Shown here: positions 1 to 5,315 of the stretch, piece after piece
Layout of the letters: each line of letters opens with the position of its first letter
How positions within the stretch are numbered: the stretch's first letter is position 1
From: Oceanospirillaceae bacterium
GTDB taxonomy: Bacteria > Pseudomonadota > Gammaproteobacteria > Pseudomonadales > Balneatricaceae
DNA length: 5,315 nucleotides
Reading direction: 5' to 3'
NCBI GenBank assembly: GCA_003497765.1
Contig: DNNY01000002.1
Coordinates: forward strand, 1,078 to 6,392
Notes under the pieces: generated by a model
The model's input: only the letters and a program-made list of their open reading frames with translations
What the model was told of the DNA's origin: nothing
Database searches by the model: none
Translations under genes and position numbers: made by a program

Positions 1-787
1 CAGCATAAATATCACCAAAGTTACCCGTTGGCACACTAAAAGAGACAGGACGTTGGGGGCCACCAACAGCCACAGCTGCATAAAAGTAATACACAATCTG
101 CGCCATAATACGGGCCCAGTTAATGGAGTTCACTGCCCCTAGTTGACCACCTGCTAAAAAAGACTGATCGGCAAAGCTCTGTTTTACCATTTGCTGGCAA
201 TCATCAAAGTTACCAGTAACAGCAATATTATGAATATTATCCCCAATCAGGGTGGTCATTTGACGTCTTTGTACCTCTGACACCCGCTCATGAGGATGCA
301 GAATAAATAACTGCACATGCTCACTATGACGACAACCTTCAATGGCAGCAGAACCTGTATCACCAGAGGTTGCCCCCATAATAACCAGCTTCTTATTGCG
401 TTTGCTAAGTACATGATCCATTAACCGACCAAGCAACTGCAGGGCAAAATCTTTAAAAGCTAAGGTGGGACCATGGAATAACTCCAACACCCACTCATTA
501 CGATCTAACTGCACCAAAGGTGCTACGGCATGATGACTAAAACCAGCATAGGTTTCATCAACCATTACCTTTAATTCAGCACTAGTCACATCGGCTTCCA
601 CAAAGGGTAAGATCACCTTATGGGCTAATTCCGCATAGGACATGCTAGCCATAGCCTGAATTTCATCCTGACTAAATGCCGGCAGGCTTTCTGGTACATA
701 AAGACCACCATCACTGGCTAAGCCGGTCAATAACACATCGGCAAAACCTAAACTGGGTGCCTGACCACGGGTACTGATATAACGCAT
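1..787 (-). CDS. thrC: Threonine synthase, N-terminal part (3' end beyond window)
   Basis: PLP-dependent threonine synthase, which converts O-phospho-L-homoserine and water to L-threonine and phosphate in the cytoplasm, the last step of threonine synthesis. The frame is open from ATG at 787 to the window edge, giving 262 codons; the family is usually about 430-470 residues, so roughly the last 40% is missing. The N-terminus MRYISTRG and the segment SDGGLYVPE (residues 25-33) are typical. The PLP-lysine motif HGPTLAFKDFA puts the Schiff-base lysine at K112. ATSGDTGSAAIEG (139-151) and the phosphate-binding SVPTGNFGD loop (251-259) follow in the expected order. The start lies 23 nt after the hom stop and has a purine-rich Shine-Dalgarno AAAGAGAG 7 nt upstream. 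It is probably co-transcribed with hom. Identification is secure; only the unseen C-terminus is untested. Confidence 0.96.
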   Translation of the reverse strand, partial: MRYISTRGQAPSLGFADVLLTGLASDGGLYVPESLPAFSQDEIQAMASMSYAELAHKVILPFVEADVTSAELKVMVDETYAGFSHHAVAPLVQLDRNEWVLELFHGPTLAFKDFALQLLGRLMDHVLSKRNKKLVIMGATSGDTGSAAIEGCRHSEHVQLFILHPHERVSEVQRRQMTTLIGDNIHNIAVTGNFDDCQQMVKQSFADQSFLAGGQLGAVNSINWARIMAQIVYYFYAAVAVGGPQRPVSFSVPTGNFGDIYA

Positions 788-794
788 GAATATT

Positions 795-802
795 CTCTCT
801 TT
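795..802 (-). promoter_or_regulatory. Ribosome binding site of thrC
   Basis: AAAGAGAG on the minus strand ends 7 nt before the ATG at 787 and lies inside the 23-nt hom-thrC gap. It is a moderate match to the anti-Shine-Dalgarno core. It supports the chosen thrC start, and there is no room for a separate promoter or terminator between the two genes. Confidence 0.6.
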
Positions 803-810
803 AGCCCTGC

Positions 811-2130
811 TTAACCGTCTAAATTTTCAACCCGGATACGAGTAATTTGACCAATAATATCATCCAAGGCTTCAATCGCAGTAATGGCAGCATTCATCTG
901 CCCTTCCACAACTCGGTTGGTAAGCAGAACAACTGGCACTTGCTCGGTCGCATGGCCTTTTTGCTCAATCGCTTCAATACTAATGCCCCGTTCGCCAAGT
1001 ATTTTGGTTACCTGAGCCAAAACACCTGGTTTCTCATTGGCCATCATCCTTAAATAGTAGGCTGTTTCAACCTGCTCCATGGGCAATATTGAGGTAGCAG
1101 ACAAATCTTCTTGACCGAAGGCCAAGGAAGGCACTCGGGTGCTATTTTCTAGGTCTATATCGCGCACTACATCAACGATATCAGCGACTACAGCCGATGC
1201 TGTTGGTTCGGCGCCAGCGCCAGCGCCATAATACAAAGTTGGGCCTACTGCATCGCCATCCACTAACACGGCATTCATCACTCCATGCACATTGGCTAGG
1301 AGACGTTTTTCCGGAATCAAGGTTGGGTGCACGCGCAGCTCTATGCCAGCATCAGTACGACGACTTATACCCAAATGCTTAATGCGATAGCCTAAAGCTT
1401 CCGCATTGGCGACATCTTCTTGGGAAACCTGACTAATACCTTCGGTAAAACAGGCATCAAACTGCAATGGAATGCCAAAGGCTAAGGATGACAAGATCGT
1501 AAGCTTATGGGCGGCATCAATACCTTCCACATCAAAAGTAGGGTCGGCTTCTGCATAACCAAGGGCTTGAGCTTCTGCTAATACATCAGCAAAGTCACGC
1601 CCTTTGTCGCGCATTTCAGTAAGAATAAAGTTACCAGTGCCGTTGATAATACCCGCTAACCAATTAATTTGATTGCCTGCCAAGCCTTCGCGCAGAGATT
1701 TAATAATGGGGATACCGCCGGCAATGGCTGCTTCATAGGCCACCACCACCTTATGTTCACGGGCAGCGGCAAAGATTTCGTTGCCATGGACAGCAATCAA
1801 AGCCTTATTAGCCGTAACCACATGCTTACCATTACGAATAGCTGTTAACACCAATTCCTTGGCCGGCTCATAGCCACCAATTAGTTCTACCACCACGTCA
1901 ATATTGGGGTTATTGGCGACGGCAAAAATATCTTCGGTGATTTGGGTGCTACCCATCTCACAGGTAGCATTAGTACGGCGCTGAGCAACCTGCTCAACGA
2001 TAATATTGCGACCCGTGCGGCGAGTAATTTCACTAGCATTACGCTGTAATACATTAAAAGTACCGCCACCGACAGTACCCATTCCACAAATACCTACTTT
2101 AACCGGTTTCAAAATGAACCCCATACCCAC
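811..2130 (-). CDS. hom: Homoserine dehydrogenase with C-terminal ACT domain
   Basis: Monofunctional NAD(P)-dependent homoserine dehydrogenase, which reduces L-aspartate-4-semialdehyde to L-homoserine at the branch toward threonine and methionine. Numbering from the GTG at 2130: the Rossmann motif GICGMGTVGGG is at residues 13-23, TANKALIAVHG (106-116) carries K109, and the family signature GYAEADPTFDVEGIDAAHK (191-209) carries the catalytic-type D205 and K209. GIINGTGNFILTEM (160-173) and YGAGAGAEPTAS are also typical. A C-terminal ACT domain (about 357-432, with NEKPGVLAQV) implies allosteric feedback control, by family knowledge most likely by threonine. No aspartokinase domain is fused. 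The start is uncertain: GTG 2130 has no ribosome site, ATG 2124 is the only ATG nearby, and TTG 2112 gives the MKPVKVGI start that I recall for Pseudomonas Hom and follows a GGGG stretch by 6 nt. I favour ATG 2124 or TTG 2112. It forms an operon with thrC. Confidence 0.97.
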   Translation of the reverse strand: MGMGFILKPVKVGICGMGTVGGGTFNVLQRNASEITRRTGRNIIVEQVAQRRTNATCEMGSTQITEDIFAVANNPNIDVVVELIGGYEPAKELVLTAIRNGKHVVTANKALIAVHGNEIFAAAREHKVVVAYEAAIAGGIPIIKSLREGLAGNQINWLAGIINGTGNFILTEMRDKGRDFADVLAEAQALGYAEADPTFDVEGIDAAHKLTILSSLAFGIPLQFDACFTEGISQVSQEDVANAEALGYRIKHLGISRRTDAGIELRVHPTLIPEKRLLANVHGVMNAVLVDGDAVGPTLYYGAGAGAEPTASAVVADIVDVVRDIDLENSTRVPSLAFGQEDLSATSILPMEQVETAYYLRMMANEKPGVLAQVTKILGERGISIEAIEQKGHATEQVPVVLLTNRVVEGQMNAAITAIEALDDIIGQITRIRVENLDG

Positions 2131-2180
2131 TTAAATGGCTAAACAAGGCCAGCCAAAAGTGACTGCCCAAAAAGGGTGAT

Positions 2181-2209
2181 ATTGTAGCCTTAGGGCACAC
2201 AGGCTGCAA
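2181..2209 (-). promoter_or_regulatory. Putative sigma70 promoter of hom-thrC
   Basis: On the minus strand a -35-like TTGCAG (2209-2204) and a -10-like TACAAT (2186-2181; 5 of 6 to consensus) are separated by exactly 17 nt. The -35 matches only the TTG half of consensus. Transcription would begin near 2174, leaving a leader of about 50 nt before the ATG at 2124. That leader has no threonine- or isoleucine-rich leader peptide, so an E. coli-style thr attenuator is not present. It does contain a short inverted repeat TGGCT/AGCCA (2136-2140 with 2151-2155) just before the start region. This is the best promoter candidate I found in the intergenic region, but it comes from pattern reading only. 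Confidence 0.45.
2183..2208. repeat. Inverted repeat overlapping the hom promoter (operator-like)
   Basis: The plus strand has TGTAGCCT (2183-2190), a 10-nt spacer, then AGGCTGCA (2201-2208). Seven of eight positions are complementary and the remaining one is a G/T pair. The arms lie over the -10 and -35 hexamers of the proposed promoter. This geometry would suit a dimeric repressor, but no known operator is recognised and chance is possible. No T-tract follows on either strand, so it is not an intrinsic terminator. Confidence 0.4.
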
Positions 2210-2249
2210 TGTTCGAGCACACTTTAGATGTGTTTCTTGGCTGATAATG

Positions 2250-2258
2250 TTATCCACA
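2250..2258 (+). promoter_or_regulatory. DnaA-box consensus 9-mer
   Basis: TTATCCACA matches the strong DnaA-box consensus TTATNCACA perfectly. It is the only such site I noticed in the window. It lies about 40 bp upstream of the proposed -35 of hom. The sequence match is certain. Function as a DnaA binding site, either regulatory or titrating, is inference; a single box is not an origin. Confidence 0.4.
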
Positions 2259-2324
2259 GGCCAACAATATTGTACAGATTTACTGAATGTGGGCTAGATG
2301 CCACACAATTTAGCTTTTAGAATG

Positions 2325-3587
2325 CTAAAAATGGTATTCCAATTCGATACCAAAACGTTGCAATCCATCCATGGCAGCCAATTCAGAATCAGCATTAGCG
2401 GTGATACCAGCCAGAGAAAACAGGATATTTAGGTTATCGTTATAATCCCATTTAAGCTCAGATATTAAACCTGTCACACTGCCATTAAAGGCCCCACTTA
2501 GATTAAGGCTCCAATTGAACTCACCATTGGCAAGGCTATCACTAACACCCATTCCATAGCGTGAATACCATTGACGACTAGGTAACAGACTAAGCTCAAA
2601 GGTAAGGGGGTCAATAATGACACTACTAAACTCATGGGTATGCTCGGGAAGATAGTTGCTAGATAGACTCCACTGCCATTGCCGTTCGCCCACTTTAATC
2701 TCTGCACCGAAGGCCATATCTAGGCGCTCAACCTGAGTTAGATCATCCCCTACTTGTTGGCCAAGCCCTTGTTTCCAAGCTAGGTCAAACTTAAAAAGAT
2801 TATCCCCCCTGGCTTGATTATAACTAAAGCCCAGTAAATCGTATCCAAATGCCGTTAACTGCTCCAGACTATTAACCAGTCCTAGAGTAGGTGAATTTTG
2901 TAAAAACTGACCAGCATAGACGGCCCAATCTGAACCACTATTGGCTACTTTATAGCGCAGACCCCATTCACGACTGGCTTGTTTTGTGGCACTCAGATCT
3001 GGAAACTCAGCAATATCTGGGTCTAAATTAGTCAGCAATTGCCATTCGCGAGGCCCCATATAATGGCTATAAGCCACTAACCATTGGGGTTTAAATCCAC
3101 GATCTGGGTCTGTTAGATCTGGGGCGGGATTAATAATGTCCAACACTCCAGCCCCTTCTACCTCTCCCCAACTATTAATATAGCGACCCAATTTAAAGGC
3201 CCCTTGTTGGGTACTAATTTGTATAGCAGAACTATATATTTCTGTATCCCACTGCCCCGTTAGCCAATCCTGTGTGGCTTTTAAATCTATATTGGCAAAA
3301 CCACTTAGCCCAAGGGTGGTTTCCGCTGTTAGATGTACATCGGTATAACTATTAGTGGGGTCTTGGGTGGCTTGTGGATCAAGGACAAGGCCTTGCTTGA
3401 GCAGCCATTGAAAGGGCGATTCCTGTAATAGTAAATCTGTATTATCTACACTAAATTCACTATCATCGAAAATCGCTTCCGCATCAAACTCATCATCTAA
3501 CAGGATATCATCAGCTTGTATAGGTAGGGATAAACCTACCCACGAAACCAATGCCAGCATGCACAGTAAACTTCTTCGAATCCCCAT
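2325..3587 (-). CDS. Secreted outer-membrane beta-barrel-like protein, DUF1302-like
   Basis: A 420-residue exported protein, probably an outer-membrane barrel; the function is not established. A Sec signal peptide is visible (basic IRR at 3-5, hydrophobic core about 6-21, likely cut after PIQA at residue 25). Then comes a strongly acidic segment (26-56, 13 Asp/Glu). The rest alternates polar and aromatic/hydrophobic residues in the way of amphipathic strands and ends RFGIELEYHF, with the C-terminal Phe typical of BAM-assembled barrels. The segment LGRYINSWGEVEGAGVLDI followed by INP (133-153) resembles the GRQ-x-x-NWGE...D-x-x-NP motif of DUF1302-type proteins, which often accompany RND permeases. 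At 420 residues it is shorter than many DUF1302 members, so a related porin-like family is possible. The start is the ATG 3 nt after the upstream stop. The local ribosome site is weak, so translation is probably coupled to the LolA-like gene. It is likely the outer-membrane partner of that gene and the permease. Confidence 0.75.
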   Translation of the reverse strand: MGIRRSLLCMLALVSWVGLSLPIQADDILLDDEFDAEAIFDDSEFSVDNTDLLLQESPFQWLLKQGLVLDPQATQDPTNSYTDVHLTAETTLGLSGFANIDLKATQDWLTGQWDTEIYSSAIQISTQQGAFKLGRYINSWGEVEGAGVLDIINPAPDLTDPDRGFKPQWLVAYSHYMGPREWQLLTNLDPDIAEFPDLSATKQASREWGLRYKVANSGSDWAVYAGQFLQNSPTLGLVNSLEQLTAFGYDLLGFSYNQARGDNLFKFDLAWKQGLGQQVGDDLTQVERLDMAFGAEIKVGERQWQWSLSSNYLPEHTHEFSSVIIDPLTFELSLLPSRQWYSRYGMGVSDSLANGEFNWSLNLSGAFNGSVTGLISELKWDYNDNLNILFSLAGITANADSELAAMDGLQRFGIELEYHF

Positions 3588-3590
3588 ATG

Positions 3591-4493
3591 CTACTTTGCC
3601 TGTGCGCGCAATTGGTTAAGGTTTGCCTCGCGAAATGCGGAATCGGTTAAGGCTCGCTGTGATAGAAAAGCTTCATCGATATCCACACCAAAAGTAATGC
3701 CATCCAAATTCATATTCGTCAAACGCTGAGCAACTAAATTGAACATGGTTAAACTTCGGGTCACCCAAATACCATCAATTTTTTCTACCTTACCAACCTG
3801 CATACGCTTGGTCAGATTGCCCTGTTTATCATATAACTGCACTTTTAACGCCAAGAAACGTTCCGCATCAACCCAAGTTTGGGATTTACTATAACGGGTT
3901 TTGCGCTGTCGCTCAGGGGTAGCAACGGCTTCAATCACATACACAGGCCGGCCCTTATATTCACCCTCATCGACAATCGAATAAATATAATCATCGAGCT
4001 TACCCGTTTCCATATCTTCGGTGGTGATTTCTGAGCCAAACAGACTGGTTGGTTCGCTATCTTCATCGGTACCAGCGGCTATTCGTTTGACCTTACCCAA
4101 GGCAGAAAGATATAACCAAGTTTCATTATCTCTAGTACTGTCGTCATAGGTCCAAGATAACATGCCAATACCTTTTTCACTGGCTGGCTGCAAAACGATG
4201 GCAATGGATTTAGTATCCTTATTGTTGTCACCCAAATTAATTTGCGCCGACTCTAAAAGCTTCACGCGCGGCTTTTCCACGCATTTTAACTTGCCATTTT
4301 TAACCCCATATTTACAGGTAGTCAGTTGCATGCGGTTAAAAGACGATTCACTGGATGCTAGACGGGTATCATCCATCTTTTGCATTATATCCCGCGCACT
4401 TAAATCAGCGGCCTGAGCGGAGCTCCACCCACCTACCGTAGCCAGCAGAGCTGCAAGAAGAACGGCCAATCCTGGCAATAATCGACTAGTCAT
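3591..4493 (-). CDS. Periplasmic LolA-like protein (outer membrane lipoprotein-sorting protein family)
   Basis: A 300-residue periplasmic protein of the LolA_like family (the Pfam family often labelled outer membrane lipoprotein-sorting protein), a half-open beta-barrel fold that binds hydrophobic ligands. An N-terminal signal peptide is clear: R4, hydrophobic 5-22, cut near AQA at residue 28. The diagnostic core is ETWLYLSALGKVKRIAAG (124-141) with LFGSEITTEDM (151-161), corresponding to the family's WLYLP...RVRRI...GSDF-x-x-EDL pattern. WVDAERFLALKVQLYD (207-222) and GIWVTRSLTMFN (241-252) follow. Two cysteines, C60 and C71, flank a short hairpin-like loop and could form a disulfide. Despite the family label it is not the LolA of the LolCDE pathway. 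Its place between an RND permease and a barrel suggests it carries a lipid or other hydrophobic cargo across the periplasm. Its ATG overlaps the permease stop by 8 nt, indicating translational coupling. Confidence 0.88.
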   Translation of the reverse strand: MTSRLLPGLAVLLAALLATVGGWSSAQAADLSARDIMQKMDDTRLASSESSFNRMQLTTCKYGVKNGKLKCVEKPRVKLLESAQINLGDNNKDTKSIAIVLQPASEKGIGMLSWTYDDSTRDNETWLYLSALGKVKRIAAGTDEDSEPTSLFGSEITTEDMETGKLDDYIYSIVDEGEYKGRPVYVIEAVATPERQRKTRYSKSQTWVDAERFLALKVQLYDKQGNLTKRMQVGKVEKIDGIWVTRSLTMFNLVAQRLTNMNLDGITFGVDIDEAFLSQRALTDSAFREANLNQLRAQAK

Positions 4494-5315
4494 TGATGAC
4501 TCCTTTAAAATCTAAATTGTCTTTCACATTCTTCTGCCCAAAACGGGGTTTGAACCACATAATCAGAGCGGGGAAAAATAGCAAGTCGCACAGCAGGGCA
4601 ACAAAAATAGCCAATGAGCCAAACATGCCCACTTTGGCAATACCCAAATAATCACTAAAACTTAACATAAAGAAGCCACAACCTAGAATCAAACTAGTAA
4701 AAGTGACTGCCTGACCGACTTCCTTAATAGTGTTGATCAAAGCTAACTTCATATCATTAAATTTTGCCAATGCCATACGGTAATGGGTAATAAAGTGAAT
4801 GGTATCATCCACTGCAATACCAATAATTAGCGGCGCAATCATTAAGGTATCCCCATCTAGGGGAATGGCCAGCAAACCCATTAAACCAAAGGTTAAGGTG
4901 GCCGGAATTAGGTTAGGAATAATGGCCAATAGACCCGCTTGCATGGAACCCAAGGTCAATATCATCAAGGCCGAAATGATCACCACCGCCAAGGTTAAAC
5001 TCTCAAATTGACTACGACTAAGGTCATCCATCAACCGCATCATCATGGCTAAGGAGCCCGTAGCATGAACGTCCATATCCGGATATTGATCCCTTAAAGG
5101 TTCAAAAGCGGCAATAATATCTTGCTGTATGGAGGCAAAAAATTCTGAGTACTCACTGGAACCAGCATTAAGTAGGGTAAAGTTGATATGACTGGCAGAG
5201 TAATCATCATTGACTAAAGCCCGACGTGCCTCAGGGTTAGCGCTATTAAATAGATACAATAGCTGTGCTACAGCAATTTCGGAGTCAGGTATAGTTCGAT
5301 AACGATCACTACCAT
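4486..5315 (-). CDS. RND/MMPL-family permease, C-terminal part (5' end beyond window)
   Basis: The C-terminal 275 residues of a large inner-membrane RND-superfamily transporter (MMPL/COG1033-like, usually about 750-900 residues with 12 membrane helices and proton-driven). The frame runs open to the window edge; a TTG at 5259 is an internal leucine codon, not the start, because coding upstream of it (including PDSEIAVAQLLYLFN) is family-like. Counting from the edge, residues 1 to about 100 are the end of the second periplasmic domain, with ATGSLAMMMRLMDDL just before the membrane. Membrane helices follow at about 104-124, 128-151, 156-175, 203-221 and 230-255. The third carries GIAVDDTIHF (D169-D170), matching the acidic proton-relay position of RND permeases. 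The cytoplasmic tail is short, ending GVIND. It overlaps the next gene by 8 nt. The operon promoter must lie outside the window. The substrate is unknown. Confidence 0.9.
   Translation of the reverse strand, partial: GSDRYRTIPDSEIAVAQLLYLFNSANPEARRALVNDDYSASHINFTLLNAGSSEYSEFFASIQQDIIAAFEPLRDQYPDMDVHATGSLAMMMRLMDDLSRSQFESLTLAVVIISALMILTLGSMQAGLLAIIPNLIPATLTFGLMGLLAIPLDGDTLMIAPLIIGIAVDDTIHFITHYRMALAKFNDMKLALINTIKEVGQAVTFTSLILGCGFFMLSFSDYLGIAKVGMFGSLAIFVALLCDLLFFPALIMWFKPRFGQKNVKDNLDFKGVIND
4500..4506 (-). promoter_or_regulatory. Strong ribosome binding site of the LolA-like gene
   Basis: AAAGGAG lies 6 nt before the ATG at 4493 and sits inside the last codons of the permease gene. It is the strongest Shine-Dalgarno sequence in the window and fixes the start of the LolA-like gene. 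It suggests the periplasmic protein is made in good amount relative to the permease. Confidence 0.8.

Larger units (their letters stand above)
2131..2324. other. Intergenic region between transporter set and hom
   Basis: This 194-bp non-coding stretch follows the barrel-protein stop and precedes hom. Besides the promoter, the inverted repeat and the DnaA-box, it contains the palindrome ACAATATTGT (2264-2273), a GATAA-TG-TTATC dyad (2243-2254), a TGTGG/CCACA stem with an 8-nt loop (2288-2292 with 2301-2305), and TTTAGC/GCTAAA (2309-2314 with 2324-2329) overlapping the upstream stop codon. Neither of the last two stems has a following U-tract on the minus strand, so termination after the transporter genes is either factor-dependent or incomplete. 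I see no ORF or RNA gene here. Confidence 0.6.

Noticed and set aside
1210..1228. Triple GCGCCA tandem repeat
   Set aside because: It encodes the Gly-Ala-Gly-Ala stretch of the conserved YGAGAGAEPTAS segment of homoserine dehydrogenase, so protein constraint explains it.
847..1382. Plus-strand ORFs of 61-68 codons inside hom
   Set aside because: They lie antisense to a secure, full-length homoserine dehydrogenase and show no family-like sequence or ribosome site.
1887..2087. Minus-strand alternate-frame ORF of 66 codons inside hom
   Set aside because: It overlaps the conserved N-terminal Rossmann coding in another frame and is a shadow.
2124..2180. Threonine attenuator or leader peptide ahead of hom
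   Set aside because: The predicted leader is only about 50 nt, with no Thr/Ile-rich small ORF and no terminator-antiterminator pair.
2288..2305. TGTGG/CCACA stem as a terminator
   Set aside because: It is five base pairs with an 8-nt loop, and the following minus-strand sequence lacks a run of T.
2309..2329. TTTAGC/GCTAAA inverted repeat as a terminator of the transporter set
   Set aside because: The stem is only 6 bp and AT-rich, overlaps the stop codon and has no following U-tract on the minus strand.
2498..2707. Minus-strand alternate-frame ORF of 69 codons inside the barrel gene
   Set aside because: It is wholly inside a longer, signal-peptide-bearing gene and has no features of its own.
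4162..5011. Plus-strand ORFs (84 and 70 codons) opposite the LolA-like and permease genes
   Set aside because: They are antisense to well-supported family members; the hydrophobic or basic look follows from the opposite strand's codons.
1..5315. CRISPR array, tRNA, rRNA, insertion sequence or phage features
   Set aside because: No spaced direct repeats, tRNA-like cloverleaf, transposase-like coding or terminal repeats were seen; the coding regions account for nearly the whole window.

Overview
The window reads as chromosomal DNA of a gammaproteobacterium. The homoserine dehydrogenase is close along its whole length to what I recall of the Pseudomonas-type enzyme, and hom is followed directly by thrC with no thrB between them. 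Base composition is AT-leaning, which fits a marine or Oceanospirillales/Cellvibrionales-like lineage better than Pseudomonas itself; that placement is inference. All five genes lie on the minus strand, so transcription runs from high to low coordinates, and the genes at both edges are cut by the window.

Right part (2325-5315): a tightly packed three-gene set. First comes the C-terminal part of an RND/MMPL-family inner-membrane permease (5315-4486, start outside the window). Next is a periplasmic LolA-like protein (4493-3591), whose start overlaps the permease stop by 8 nt and has a strong Shine-Dalgarno sequence. Last is a secreted beta-barrel-like protein with a DUF1302-type motif and a C-terminal Phe (3587-2325), 3 nt after the previous stop. 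Inner-membrane pump, periplasmic lipid-binding fold and outer-membrane barrel together suggest an envelope-spanning exporter or trafficking system for a hydrophobic substrate. The substrate cannot be read from the sequence.

Middle (2131-2324): a 194-bp intergenic region. It holds a plausible sigma70 promoter for hom, an inverted repeat lying almost exactly over that promoter, a perfect 9-bp DnaA-box consensus, and two short palindromes. I see no convincing intrinsic terminator for the transporter set.

Left part (1-2130): hom (2130/2124-811) and the N-terminal 262 codons of thrC (787-1), 23 nt apart and almost certainly one operon. Hom makes homoserine from aspartate semialdehyde. ThrC makes threonine from O-phosphohomoserine, so the homoserine kinase must be encoded elsewhere. 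The most unusual content is the transporter set and the dense signal cluster upstream of hom; the rest is ordinary amino-acid biosynthesis.
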